DNA of 26,832 nucleotides from positions 1-26,832 of IMG/VR virus record IMGVR_UViG_3300042945_000157, one strand, 5' to 3'. Position 1 is the first letter of the stretch; each line of letters begins with the position of its first letter. This stretch comes from a virus. Positions 1 through 10,500 of the stretch are shown here, piece by piece. The notes under the pieces are model-generated. The model was not told where the DNA came from, searched no databases, and was given only the letters and a program-made list of their open reading frames with translations. Position numbers and translations under genes: made by a program.

Positions 1-2794
1 GTAGTGGTTCTTTTGACTTTGGACGTTTTCCTGTAACCTGAACCTCAGGCAACATAGCTGAACCCTCTCCCATAAATCCTGGTTTGCTCATTCCTCTTTT
101 AATCATTTCAAGATCTGCAGCACTTAGCACTTGAGGTTCTTCATAACCAGATACATCTTCCCAATCTGGATGCCAAGTCACACCACTTTGAGCCTTCTTT
201 AAGTTTAAACCATTCTTACCAATTAATGGATCTTTGATAGGCTTTAGCTTTCCTTTAGCCAACCCATCACTTTCTACATTGTATTCTTTAGCTGTATCAA
301 GAATAGCATTCTGTACCACAGCTGCTCTTTGTTTTTTATCAGCAATATCTTTTAATTTCATATTAGCTCCTAATAAGTTAGCACGGCTAGCGTTCATTGT
401 TAATTGATCAAATGGATTATCATTCTTAATGCTGTTAACTAGCTTTGTTGATTTATCTATAATTTTGTTTTGTTTAGCTTCTGTTCTGCTAAGATCTGCA
501 ATGTAGTTTTTAAACTTCTTACCCTTAGCTTTGTCATCACCTATTTCATTCACACCATATTTAGGAATAACCATGTTACCAAATACAACTAGGTTGTCTT
601 CTTGACCACCATCTTGTAATTTAACAGCTGGTTCTCCACCTTCTACCTCTACACCATTCTCACCATAACTAACTGGCATACCACCGTTGTCATGAGAAGG
701 TCCTCTGAACATAACTGTTTCTCCATCTCCTGGTAAGTATGGATTGTAAGACATAGTTTCTGCTTTACCACGGTGAACCTTTAAATCACCACCCATGGCC
801 ATCTGTCCACCATACTCCATATTAGGTGCTGTATATCCTGGTAATCCACCAGGCATAGCATCATTCATTTGTTGCATGTATCCTTGAGCTTTCTTCTCAT
901 TTAACATATCATATCTATCCATGATTTGTTTTTTACCAATCAAGTTAAGGAATGGTCTACGCTCTTCTGTTCTACGAAGTTCATTTACAGCAGGTTGCCC
1001 TTCTGTAGCCATTCTTGTAAACTCTGAAAACTTATTACCATTATCTCTACCATATGAATAAACTTCCTGAGATGGTTGGTTATCATAATAGTCTTTAGTG
1101 TATTGAGCACTTGTAAAGTCTTGATTATAATTACTTCTACCATTTCTATTTGTATCAGTAGTATTCATTTGTGTATAAGCTTTAATATTGCTCAATCGTG
1201 GATTTGCCATAGCACCACCAGTAGGTGCAACTTCTACACCTGGTTCATTTGTTCTCTTCATCCATTTACCATACTGAGCTCTATCTGTATACATAGCTGC
1301 AGCACTAGGAGGAGTGTATTCTTTTAAATGTCCACCAGCACGTAGCATATCAGCATCATGAGGAGACTTTAATAATTCATCCATAGAATAATCACCAAAC
1401 TTAGCAATCACTTGTGGTTGCCAATCATTACTAACCCATCCACCATCTTCCATGAAACTAGAATATGTAGATTGTATATTTTGAGCACCTTGTGCCCAAG
1501 CAGCTCTCTCTGTATTTTTAGCTGTTGTATCTTGTAAGTTAGCAAGTCTATTAGCATCTTTAGCACCACCTAATAAGTTACCAACAACACCACCTAACGC
1601 TCCACCAACCATACCACCAATTGGACCAAACACACTACCAACAGCAGAACCTACACCTTTACCAATAGATGCTTGACCTGAGTCTTGGAAGTAATCTCCA
1701 AACTCTGCTGTAGGTAAATTACCACCATAAGCATATTGTTTAGCGTTATCATCATTCAATGGAGTGAATCCAAGGTCTGAATATATATCTAAAGGGCTAT
1801 TATATGTATTCTGAATCTCTGTTGAATTACCTCCAACAGATCTACCATTCTGAGCTAAATAGTTTGTACCAGCACCTTGAGGATTACCTAATTGTCCAGG
1901 TTGTACCAAAGCATCTTCTGGTCTTGTATATCTACGTTTTTGTAATAAAGGTTGTGACTCAGCAGCTTGTGCTGTAATTCCTGAAACTTGAGCAGTTTGA
2001 TCAGCTTGTTTAATTGCTTGCTTTTGTTCTTTAATTTGACCAATACCTTGTAAGATTTGAGGAGCAGCATTTAATATTCCTACACCAGCAGCTTTACCAG
2101 CAGCTTTTAATCCTTCTGATGTTCCTAGTTGTTTTAATCCTCCTTTTAACCCAAGATCTTTAAACATAGCTTGACTAGAATCTATAAGTCCTTTACCTGT
2201 TCCTTTTGTACGACTGAACATATCAACTAGACCACTACCAAGTCCACCTTGTCCTTGAAAAGCACTTCCAATAGAATTACCAAGACTAGTTAATCCACCA
2301 CCACCTTGGTATTTATATAAGTCACCACCATATCTATGAATAGGTAAATCATTTACAATATCTCCAACATCTCCATCTCCACCCTCTTTAATAAATTGAC
2401 CAGCAATCCCAGATAACGTTTTTGCAAACCCACCATCAACTGGTTCAGCAGGAGCATTTTGTGCTTCAAGAGCAGCCAGGTTATCTTGCCTCATTTGTTC
2501 CTCTTTACTAACACCAGCATTAGTAGCTCTCGCTCCAGTCATTAAGTCATTGAAGCCTACAGGTTTAAGCTTAGGGTTTAAATTGTCACCACCAATCATT
2601 GCACCTACTTGTGCCATAGGAGGGTTACCAAAGTCAGTTAATTGGTCTAGTTGAGTTTCTACCATCTTAGCACCCATAGCAGCTTTTTTAAATGCTTTAC
2701 CATGAGCTTTCATGAATGCTTCTTCTGTAGGATACTTCTTGTAGAATTCCTTTTCAGACTTTACTTTAGCAATCTTTAGGATTTGATCTTTCAT
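1..2794 (-). CDS. Large putative virion cargo protein with glycine-zipper segment (C-terminus beyond left edge)
   Basis: An open minus-strand frame runs from an ATG at 2792-2794 to the window edge without a stop, giving at least 931 residues; the C-terminus is missing. The start begins MKDQILKIAKVKSEKEFYKK. Around residues 375-410 there is a Gly-rich hydrophobic stretch with repeated GG and GxxxG spacing (SVFGPIGGMVGGALGG), a glycine zipper of the kind that packs in membranes. Around residues 710-735 lies a block containing GPSHDNGG and VEVEGGE, and near the edge LPEVQVTGKR; I remember both as recurrent in Bacteroidota phage virion proteins. The first 350 residues are rich in Ala, Gly and Gln. 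It lies 20 bp downstream of the zincin/ART gene, at the end of the morphogenesis block where Crassvirales carry cargo proteins. My inference is an internal virion protein ejected with the DNA that may help cross the envelope. No enzymatic domain was recognised. Confidence 0.75.
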   Translation of the reverse strand, partial: MKDQILKIAKVKSEKEFYKKYPTEEAFMKAHGKAFKKAAMGAKMVETQLDQLTDFGNPPMAQVGAMIGGDNLNPKLKPVGFNDLMTGARATNAGVSKEEQMRQDNLAALEAQNAPAEPVDGGFAKTLSGIAGQFIKEGGDGDVGDIVNDLPIHRYGGDLYKYQGGGGLTSLGNSIGSAFQGQGGLGSGLVDMFSRTKGTGKGLIDSSQAMFKDLGLKGGLKQLGTSEGLKAAGKAAGVGILNAAPQILQGIGQIKEQKQAIKQADQTAQVSGITAQAAESQPLLQKRRYTRPEDALVQPGQLGNPQGAGTNYLAQNGRSVGGNSTEIQNTYNSPLDIYSDLGFTPLNDDNAKQYAYGGNLPTAEFGDYFQDSGQASIGKGVGSAVGSVFGPIGGMVGGALGGVVGNLLGGAKDANRLANLQDTTAKNTERAAWAQGAQNIQSTYSSFMEDGGWVSNDWQPQVIAKFGDYSMDELLKSPHDADMLRAGGHLKEYTPPSAAAMYTDRAQYGKWMKRTNEPGVEVAPTGGAMANPRLSNIKAYTQMNTTDTNRNGRSNYNQDFTSAQYTKDYYDNQPSQEVYSYGRDNGNKFSEFTRMATEGQPAVNELRRTEERRPFLNLIGKKQIMDRYDMLNEKKAQGYMQQMNDAMPGGLPGYTAPNMEYGGQMAMGGDLKVHRGKAETMSYNPYLPGDGETVMFRGPSHDNGGMPVSYGENGVEVEGGEPAVKLQDGGQEDNLVVFGNMVIPKYGVNEIGDDKAKGKKFKNYIADLSRTEAKQNKIIDKSTKLVNSIKNDNPFDQLTMNASRANLLGANMKLKDIADKKQRAAVVQNAILDTAKEYNVESDGLAKGKLKPIKDPLIGKNGLNLKKAQSGVTWHPDWEDVSGYEEPQVLSAADLEMIKRGMSKPGFMGEGSAMLPEVQVTGKRPKSKEPL

Positions 2795-2814
2795 ATTATA
2801 ATCTATTGTATGAT

Positions 2815-5800
2815 TTATTTATATTTACTTAGCCAGCCACCATTTTTCTTTTGTGAAGCTCCTGCTATTCCAGCAACTCCTACTGCAGGAAGAAGAGCTT
2901 TATATATATTTGGATTGTTCATATCAAACATTCCATTGTTACCTACAGCTGATTTAAGTTGTTTATTTGTTGGAAACACTATTTCATATGCGTCATTCCA
3001 AGGTCTAACGTTTGTTACATTAGGGTGTTTATTAGCAATAGCAGCATCATATCCAGTCAATCTTTCTTCAATAGGTATTTCTCCTTTCCAATTTGCTGTT
3101 CTATTAAAATTAAACAAATCTCTTTTACCTCCTTCATTAACTAATTGTTCAGAACTAATTGGATTATTAGCTTGACCATATAATTCATAAACAGTAGGAG
3201 TATGTTCTTTTCCTCCTATAAATGAACGTGAAGAATAAGCATAACTATCAGCAACTGTTTTTGATGGTGTTGTATATATTCCAACTCCTGAATATCCAGC
3301 ATCTCCTCTTTGAAATAATGCAGGGTCAAAAACATTAAACCTTTCTGGAGCTCCATGGTATAACATAATTGGAGAACCATCTGGATTTACTAACTTAGAG
3401 TTACCAAATGCCTTTTTAAAGTTTTGACTTTGCTGTTGTACAAACTGTTCAGGAGTTCCTTTAAATTCACTACCATCAGGATTTTTCATCCATACATCAT
3501 TGGCTTTAGTAGAGTTTTCTATATTAATATACTCCTCCATTAACTTTTTATTCTTAGGAATTTCAGGATTCCATTTAGCCCAGTCTATTTCAGATACTTT
3601 TGTTGATTTATTTTTAGAAACTTCTTTATATCCTTTTAACCAATCTTTCTTTAATATCTTACCTTCAGTTGTAGGTATATCTCTTTGAGCTATTTGACTC
3701 CATTCTTTTTTACCATATCTTTTTCCCCAGTCAGAAGCTGCTCTTGGTACCTCAGCAATAAATCCTTGTCCATACTGATCTGCTATATCAAATCTAGGAC
3801 TATAGTAAGCTTTACTAAATTGTCTAGTAGTATTAAAGTTACCTATACTAGTGGGAGTTACATTTTGTTTAGCTCTAAACAGACCACTCTGTACTGCATC
3901 TTCCATTCCTTCTTTTCCAAGCCCTCTATACATCATTCCTTCTGTAGGTTTAAATGCATAAGGATTTAGTTTATATGCATTAGAAAGTAATCCAGACTCC
4001 ATTGATTGAGCAACTTTTCCTGGAACTTTCAAAGCACTTCCTAAAGGATCTATTCCTAATGCTCCTGTACCAGCAGCTAATGCCAAAGATGTTGCAATAG
4101 CTTTTGGGTCTCTTGCTGCAATTGATTCTCCTAAAGCATCTGCTAAGACACCTACATATGTAGCTGGATTTAAGTAATCATCAAACATTTCTCCCACTCC
4201 ACCAACACTCTCAGGAAACAATCTAGCTTTTTCTGCTATATTAAAACTCCCAGGAACATTTACATCTCCTTTTGTTTTTCTTTTAGCTGCTCTTTCAGCT
4301 ATAATTTTTTCATCACGTTCTTTGGTTCTTTTTTGAGTTTCTTTATTTATTCTAGCATTCTCTTCTTGTTCTTTCTTTGTAAGAGGTCTTATAGGAGCAG
4401 CAACTCTTGTAGCATCTTGACGCATTGGTTCAGGATATTTATCTAACCAACCACCACCTTGCATCATTGGATATTCTGTAACCTTATCACCATCAAACTT
4501 GTAATCTTCTCCAGGATACATCATTTGTACATCTCCCATATCAGATACACCAAGTACAGGATAGTCAACTCCCTGCATTGTTATTTCATTAGAATCTATC
4601 TCTGTAATCTCACCTGGATGAGCCCACTGTCCTCTGTCATCTTTAATTACAGAACCATTCTTACTTATACTCTTAGGTTTGAAGTCTAGTCCTTCTTGGT
4701 AGAATTTCATCTCTTTACCATTCTGAGCTTGGTCCATAGGAACTTCACCTTCATTCTTAGCTAGCTTATTCATTAAATATAATAAGTCTTTATCAGAATA
4801 TCTTTGTTTAAGTCTATCTAACATTAACCCTGGATTTTTAGGAGCCTCAACTCCTTTTAAATTTCCTGGTGCTTTAGCTTTTTCAGATGGTAGATATTTT
4901 GTTTTTCCAGATGAATCTGATTTATACATCTGTTTATTTAACTCTGGAGATTTATATAATTCATTTAACATCTCAGGGGTCATATCTTTAACTCCTGATT
5001 TAGTTACATCCCATATTCCTTTCTTGTTTGCCAAATATCTAAGAGCCATTATGTCTGCTCTAACTTCTCCAATCAAATCATCATGCATTGATGTACTAGA
5101 AAGTTGTTGTTCTTCGTCAGCAAAATCTTTTATTTTACTTTGTCTCCAATCACCAACTGAAGAATATATAGGTTTGTTATCTGCAGTTGTTGGTATAGGG
5201 CTTACCATATCTTGATACAAAGCATTTGCATCTCCCTTTCTATTTTTCAAAGCGTTATGGTTTAACATTATCATCACATTTCTAGGCTGTACTGATAATA
5301 TTTCTTTTTCCATTGGATGAAACATCTCATGAGCAAATGCTAAATCCTTAGGTGCATTTAAATACTCATTAGGATTACCCATATTTATTATGTTTCCTTT
5401 ATCAAATCCTGTCCTATCAAGTGGTTTGTAAGTATAACTTAAATTATTAATTTTATTAATTGCTTCTTTACTAATTTGAGCTGATTTATCTTTAATTCCA
5501 AAATTTCCTTTATCATAAAGATTTTCTTTAAATCTGTCAGATGCATAATAACTTTTTGCAAAGTCTTTAACACTCTGTTCTTCTGCATCAGTTGCACCAT
5601 ACAATTTCTTTCCATCCTGAGCACTTGCTTTAGTCTTCTTAGTATACTTACCATTAGCAGGAGCTGAACCAGCTGTGCGTGCGTATGTGAATCCTACAGC
5701 ACCTGGCATACTTCCACCCATAGCAAACTGACCCCCCCATGCAGGAGAATAGTTTCTACCTTTTGTATTATAACCATCTCCTACAAAGCCAGGACCTACA

Positions 5801-5904
5801 GATGCTTTTACATCATTAGGATTAAACTTTTTACCAAAGTTATCTTTAGTCTTTTTCTTTAAGACTAATCCTCCTTGTTTGTATTTATCTAACCACTTAG
5901 CCAT
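2815..5904 (-). CDS. Putative ejected effector: zincin-like HExxH plus two ADP-ribosyltransferase-like domains
   Basis: This 1029-residue protein has several parts. A zincin motif HEMFH at 192-196 is followed by a candidate third ligand E280 in GEVRADIMALRYL. Residues 422-480 hold a GQWAHPGEITEID...QGVDYPVLGVSD block that I remember from many Bacteroidota phage proteins. Residues 505-545 are a charged, probably helical stretch. A first ART-like segment starts at MMYRG (657-661) and includes SGLFRAKQ and YGQGFIAEVP (to about 720). A second, clearer one starts at MLYHGAP (847) and continues with GVGIYTTPS...ADSYAY, YELYG and YEIVFP (973-978, possible catalytic Glu974), then KSAVGNNGMFD. WLDKY-type motifs recur at residues 4-8, 486-490 and 1024-1028 (WLSKY). 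Hydrophobic stretches lie at 602-625 and 1000-1017. The start overlaps the stop of the upstream gene (TAATG). Family knowledge: ART domains with this pattern occur in polyvalent proteins of phages and plasmids, and T4 Alt is an injected ART. Inference: a virion-packaged effector that may proteolyse and/or ADP-ribosylate host targets. Confidence 0.72.
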   Translation of the reverse strand: MAKWLDKYKQGGLVLKKKTKDNFGKKFNPNDVKASVGPGFVGDGYNTKGRNYSPAWGGQFAMGGSMPGAVGFTYARTAGSAPANGKYTKKTKASAQDGKKLYGATDAEEQSVKDFAKSYYASDRFKENLYDKGNFGIKDKSAQISKEAINKINNLSYTYKPLDRTGFDKGNIINMGNPNEYLNAPKDLAFAHEMFHPMEKEILSVQPRNVMIMLNHNALKNRKGDANALYQDMVSPIPTTADNKPIYSSVGDWRQSKIKDFADEEQQLSSTSMHDDLIGEVRADIMALRYLANKKGIWDVTKSGVKDMTPEMLNELYKSPELNKQMYKSDSSGKTKYLPSEKAKAPGNLKGVEAPKNPGLMLDRLKQRYSDKDLLYLMNKLAKNEGEVPMDQAQNGKEMKFYQEGLDFKPKSISKNGSVIKDDRGQWAHPGEITEIDSNEITMQGVDYPVLGVSDMGDVQMMYPGEDYKFDGDKVTEYPMMQGGGWLDKYPEPMRQDATRVAAPIRPLTKKEQEENARINKETQKRTKERDEKIIAERAAKRKTKGDVNVPGSFNIAEKARLFPESVGGVGEMFDDYLNPATYVGVLADALGESIAARDPKAIATSLALAAGTGALGIDPLGSALKVPGKVAQSMESGLLSNAYKLNPYAFKPTEGMMYRGLGKEGMEDAVQSGLFRAKQNVTPTSIGNFNTTRQFSKAYYSPRFDIADQYGQGFIAEVPRAASDWGKRYGKKEWSQIAQRDIPTTEGKILKKDWLKGYKEVSKNKSTKVSEIDWAKWNPEIPKNKKLMEEYINIENSTKANDVWMKNPDGSEFKGTPEQFVQQQSQNFKKAFGNSKLVNPDGSPIMLYHGAPERFNVFDPALFQRGDAGYSGVGIYTTPSKTVADSYAYSSRSFIGGKEHTPTVYELYGQANNPISSEQLVNEGGKRDLFNFNRTANWKGEIPIEERLTGYDAAIANKHPNVTNVRPWNDAYEIVFPTNKQLKSAVGNNGMFDMNNPNIYKALLPAVGVAGIAGASQKKNGGWLSKYK

Positions 5905-6770
5905 TACTTGTAAGAAATTTGAGCAGGTGTAATAATGAATTGAGATACCAATTGAGCCTCTGATGTATTATCAAGGATATGTCTTACCTTTAATTCTTTA
6001 GCTCTTAAAGGTTCTTTCTTATATGATCTTTTTCCGTAATCCATATTAGCTTGATTTACAATCTTGTCTATTGATAATGACTCACAGCTCACCGTAAACA
6101 AAGGTACGGCTTTATTTTTAACTAAACTCCAAAAAGTATTATACTGATAAAAATTATCAGATTTAGTATATGTGATAGTTTTGCTCTCAGCATTATATAA
6201 AGGATATTGTAAATAGGCTTTTAGGTTATTAATTGGTTTTGGTACCAATTCTAATATACCTGTAGACTGCTGTCCGTTATATAATACTGCTTTATTAAAC
6301 CATTGATTATCAGTTTCTATCTGAGCATTATCATTAAACACACCATCTGGTATAGGAAGATATTTATAAGCTTTTGTATAGTCTTTTACATTCTGAAGAA
6401 TCTCATCATATGATTGATATGAGAATGGATATTCAATAATGTAAGGTTCTACAATATCATAATACTTATTATAAATAGTTGTGTTAGCAAGATGTTTCCA
6501 CAAAGAAGCTGTATTAATTGGAGTGTATGTAACAGCAGCTATTTGTTCAACAGTCATTGTTGTAATGTCTATATCAATAGTAGTCTTACACCTTCCTGTA
6601 GATTCTATAATAATTGAAGTAACAGCATCAGCAACACTCACTGTGTAACCATCAATAAGGTTATCCTTGGACACAGCTGTGCCCAAAACAGTACCTAAGT
6701 TATCATAGATATTGAATGGTCCTGTTCTGTTACCAGCTCCTGTTAATTTTATTATTACTATTTTAGCCAT
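5904..6770 (-). CDS. Detached C-terminal half of the muzzle protein behind a TGPFN domain
   Basis: This 288-residue protein has two parts. Residues 1-70 are a domain shared with the genes at 6782-7588 and 16099-16710 and, more divergently, 16725-17975 (IKLTGAG..TGPFNIYDN, then DGYTVSV and ESTGRC). From about residue 88 it changes to sequence I recognise from memory as the C-terminal part of crAss-like muzzle/stabilisation proteins: SLWKHL, EPYIIEYPF, NKAVLYNGQQSTGILELVPK (159-178), a FYQYNTFWSLVK segment, then LRAKELKVRHILDN and a terminal SQFIITPAQISYK. The N-terminal muzzle gene lies two genes upstream, so the muzzle seems to be made as separate chains. It starts 11 nt after the preceding stop and its own stop overlaps the next start. 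What is seen: the shared N-terminal domain and the change of sequence character. Inferred: homology to the muzzle C-terminus and assembly with the other part. Confidence 0.68.
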   Translation of the reverse strand: MAKIVIIKLTGAGNRTGPFNIYDNLGTVLGTAVSKDNLIDGYTVSVADAVTSIIIESTGRCKTTIDIDITTMTVEQIAAVTYTPINTASLWKHLANTTIYNKYYDIVEPYIIEYPFSYQSYDEILQNVKDYTKAYKYLPIPDGVFNDNAQIETDNQWFNKAVLYNGQQSTGILELVPKPINNLKAYLQYPLYNAESKTITYTKSDNFYQYNTFWSLVKNKAVPLFTVSCESLSIDKIVNQANMDYGKRSYKKEPLRAKELKVRHILDNTSEAQLVSQFIITPAQISYK

Positions 6771-6781
6771 CTTTTATTTTA

Positions 6782-7588
6782 TTAAGGAGTTCCTGCTGTA
6801 TAAGTTAAGTATACAACTCCATTTATTTTAATCTGAACTACATCTGCATATGGACCACCTCCAGGACATACAGAACTGTCATACCAGTATAATGAATTTG
6901 GAATTACAAACGTGGTTCCTGGAGTTATTGTTGTAAACACAGATCCATTTAAATTCCATTGAACTGTTCCAGTTGGGGTTACAGGATCTCCATTACTATC
7001 TTTAAATGTTACAGTTAATGTTTCATAATATTCATTATAATATTGAGATTGTGCACCTTGACATTCTGAGAAAGTACTTCCTCCGTCACTAATTGCATAT
7101 GTTATAGTGGCAACATTTGTAGCTGCACAAGCTGCACAATCATTAAATACTGTATAAGTTCCTAATGCAGTACTAGCTCCAGGGAAATAGTTTCTAAGAA
7201 CAGTAAAGCATACTTCAGATCCTCCATTAGCAAAACTATTAGTAAATATAACTTTCGTCTCATCTAATAAAGAAGTTGTGCTAAACGTTTCTGTATTATA
7301 TGAAGAATTACAAGGGGTTGCTGTATAATACTTTGTTGTACTTGGACTCTCTGTAGTGGTAGAGGTTGTAGTTATTCCCATATCTACAGAGTTTGTACAT
7401 AACACACTCGCTGATTTAACTCTAACTGTAGTAGCACCTATAGGAATAAATGTATAGTATCCAGACAATAAATCAGCTTTACTAACTCCTGTTTCAAATG
7501 CTACAGCAAAGCTATCTACATTTGAAAAAAGATTAAATGGTCCTGTATCTACTCCTGCTCCTGTTAATTTTATTACTGAATTTGCCAT
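6782..7588 (-). CDS. TGPFN-domain / Thr-linker virion decoration protein
   Basis: This 268-residue protein opens with the same ~70-residue domain as its downstream neighbour (VIKLTGAGVDTGPFNLFSN, then LSGYYTFIPIG and a conserved Cys in SASVLCTN). A Thr/Ser linker follows (TTTSTTTESPSTT, about 71-85), then a C-terminal region of about 180 residues, rich in Thr, Ser, Tyr and Asn. It contains a Cys-bearing unit (YYTATPCNSS ... FNDCAACAA) and a beta-rich segment with TVTFKDSNGDPVTPTGTVQW that looks Ig-like. No signal peptide or membrane segment is seen. It lies between the two muzzle-like pieces, 7 nt after the stop of the large muzzle gene, so a surface role on the muzzle or tail, for example host binding, is the simplest inference. 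The C-terminal domain was not identified. Confidence 0.65.
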   Translation of the reverse strand: MANSVIKLTGAGVDTGPFNLFSNVDSFAVAFETGVSKADLLSGYYTFIPIGATTVRVKSASVLCTNSVDMGITTTSTTTESPSTTKYYTATPCNSSYNTETFSTTSLLDETKVIFTNSFANGGSEVCFTVLRNYFPGASTALGTYTVFNDCAACAATNVATITYAISDGGSTFSECQGAQSQYYNEYYETLTVTFKDSNGDPVTPTGTVQWNLNGSVFTTITPGTTFVIPNSLYWYDSSVCPGGGPYADVVQIKINGVVYLTYTAGTP

Positions 7589-7595
7589 TGATTAT

Positions 7596-10500
7596 TTAAT
7601 TTAAACATGAACTTACGTATGATCCTACAACTCCTGTTGTGCTACTATAGTTATATATAGGTGTAGGAAGCGATGAAAATAGTGTATCAGTTACATAAGT
7701 ATATGGAAAAGGAACTAAACCTTCTGGATCTTGGAATAATTTTACTACAGGATCAAAAAGTAATGTTCCTGGTTGATAATAAGCAGGACTTGCTACAGCA
7801 ATACATGTTCCAAGAACACTGTTGCTAAAATGAAATCTATCTTCAGAATATAAGAAATAACTTTCTTGCACGCTACCTGCTGTTAAGGTACAATTTGCAG
7901 AAGGTGGTTCAGTGGTTGTTGTACTAGTAGTAGTACTACTAGTACTAGTAGTTGTTGTTGTTACTGGTATAACATATTCTGCTGTACCGCCTAAGTTACA
8001 ATTTAATATAACTGTTGTTGTAGTTGTAGTAGTTGGACTAGGAATCTCCATAACAGCAATAGCTTCTAAGTCACATCCTTCATTCAGTCCTGAGTAGAAG
8101 AAGTTGTTTTCAGCTATGTAATAGTTAGGAATATAACTATGAAAACTTACCCAGCTTTGTATATTTACACTGTACGATAGGGTCCATGATTTGTTACAGA
8201 AGTATTGTCTATCTGTTAAGCTAACTACCTTTCTTAAAGATAAATCACCATAAGCTTTATCAATATAATACTCACCTGTCAACTCATCATATTTAATAAC
8301 ACTTGCATATGCTGGTTGAGGAATATAGTCAAGTTTAGATATAATGATTCTATCATACTTACTATCATATACACCATGTAAACCACAAGCATTAAAATGA
8401 TTATCTGTATCAGCATTAGGATAGTAACGTAAGATTTCAAATGCTAGATGGTCTGTGAAGAACTTATTAAGTCCTGAACCAAATGCAGATAAGTCTTGTA
8501 TTTGACCACCCATTCCATTAATAAGAAATACTTGTCCTCTCTTGGCATCTATAGTCACTTGTCCATTAGGAATCTTTAATAAGAACTTATTTTGACTTCC
8601 TACATATCCAAGGTCTGTCTCAGCAAAATCAATTGGAGGAGCAGATCTAAATAAAGAAGGATTGCCTAAATAAGCAGCTTGAGGATTACTTGTATTCATT
8701 GTTAACAACGTGTTGTATAACAATGACTTATTCTCAAATCTAGCTAACACAGCTTTATTTTGAATACCATCTAGTGATGTTAACTTGCCATAGTTTTGAG
8801 GAAAATCAAAGAATGCTACAGGTTTATAATTTAACCAACTATTTACTCTTACGCTTGGATTATCTGCTTGTGCCTCAGAATAAACTGCTCTGAATGGAAA
8901 GCTTGTATAACATTGGTCATCATCAAAATCTACAGGTAAGTGAGAGAAGAAGTTTTCTTTATTTTGTTTTGAATACGTTACATTATATGTATATGTATTG
9001 TCAAACTGAATTGGAACAACAGATTGTTGTAACCAGTTATCAGGAATACCTGAGCTCACGTGTGGATAGTAATCACCTTCTAAGTTATTAAATGCTTGAC
9101 GCAAGTCTACATTTATAGAACTTTCTACATAGTAATAAGGAATACCATAAGCAAATAGATACATCTTACCGTCATATGAATAGGTTGTATCACTCAAAGA
9201 TGTACTACCTGGAGCAGCTGTAGTAGAAGTAGTAGTAGTAGTATTACTTATAAAAGTATAATCATTAGGGCAATCAAGATAATGTGCCTTAATAGATATA
9301 ATATTTTTCATTAGTGTTGCACCAGCTTTATAATTGCTTAGTATAGATCTAGCTGAGTACCAGTATTGTGGGTAGGCAACATTACCTAATTCATCATAAA
9401 AAATATCACTATCATCAGGAGCCCCCACTCTATTATCAATAAAGAAAGGAAGTTTAGTTTTATAAGCAAATCTACCAATAAATGTATCTCCACCAAATAC
9501 AGTATCAACTCCTGCTACATCAGACAAATGTTTTTGAAAACCTGTATCAATTGTTTGATATGAATATAGTTGTCCCCACTGATTAATATTTATGTTCTTG
9601 ATAGACCCATAATAAGATACCACTTTAATAGGTTCTTGCATCTCTGGAGAAGCACAATTATCTCTTGAAGAAATTGTAAATCTTGAATCATCAGTAATTA
9701 AACTGTTTCCAGAAACCACTAAAGATGGAGTTTGTTCAGCAAATGGCAATGGAGTTATAGCATCTAATGTTTTTAAATAAACAGAAGATTCTCTTTGAAA
9801 GTTATTTACATTATAAACATCACCAACAGATTGAAAACCAGGAATAAGATATTGATATAAATCAAGTTCCCTTTGTTTAACACCTATGTTACCAAATGCA
9901 TCAGGAGCAGCGTTTTGAATATCCGCATTATAATCATATTGAGCAGTGGAATTAAATGAATATGTAAAGTTTCTTCTGCTAATACCATTAATATAAATTG
10001 TTAAATACGCTTGGTAAGCAGTGAACATTGCAGTAGCATTAAATGGAGCTGTTATATTAGCAATATTGTAACTTGAGGTTAAAGCATCTACTTGTGCTTG
10101 TTTAGTAATTAACTTATATAATGCATGATTTTTAACTTGTACAAAGTGTGCTCTACCCCCTCCAAACATAGCACTTTCTAACTTAAGCACATTGCCTAAA
10201 TAAGGTTGCCCAAAAGAAGTCTCTGGTGAATTAAACACCATTCTATATTTAGAACTATTATCAAATCCACTTAAATTAACTGGATAACAATTTGTATTTT
10301 TATTATTAGTAGTCTCTAATATTGTATATCTAGGAGATCCACTTACACGACTAGGAACAGTTGTAGAACTAACAGTAATTGAAGTATTTACTGGAACAGT
10401 TACATTAACACTCACTAGTGTAACTGGATCAGTATATATAAATGTAGTAGATGTTGAAGGAATTGATAGATAAGAAGTTAATGTATAAGATACAGCTGTA

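Noticed and set aside
1076-1327. Plus-strand ORFs opposite the left cargo genes (1076-1327, 2783-3175, 2959-3144, 3500-3969, 4459-4689, 5024-5215)
   Set aside because: All lie antisense to long, consistent minus-strand genes and show low-complexity Ile/Ser/Cys composition typical of shadows.
1888-2070. Minus-strand 60-aa ORF inside the left-edge gene
   Set aside because: It is an alternative frame of the large cargo-like gene with no separate start signal.
7912-8097. Plus-strand ORF rich in Val (VVVVVLVVVL)
   Set aside because: It is the antisense of the Thr linkers of the muzzle protein, with no independent start context or neighbours.
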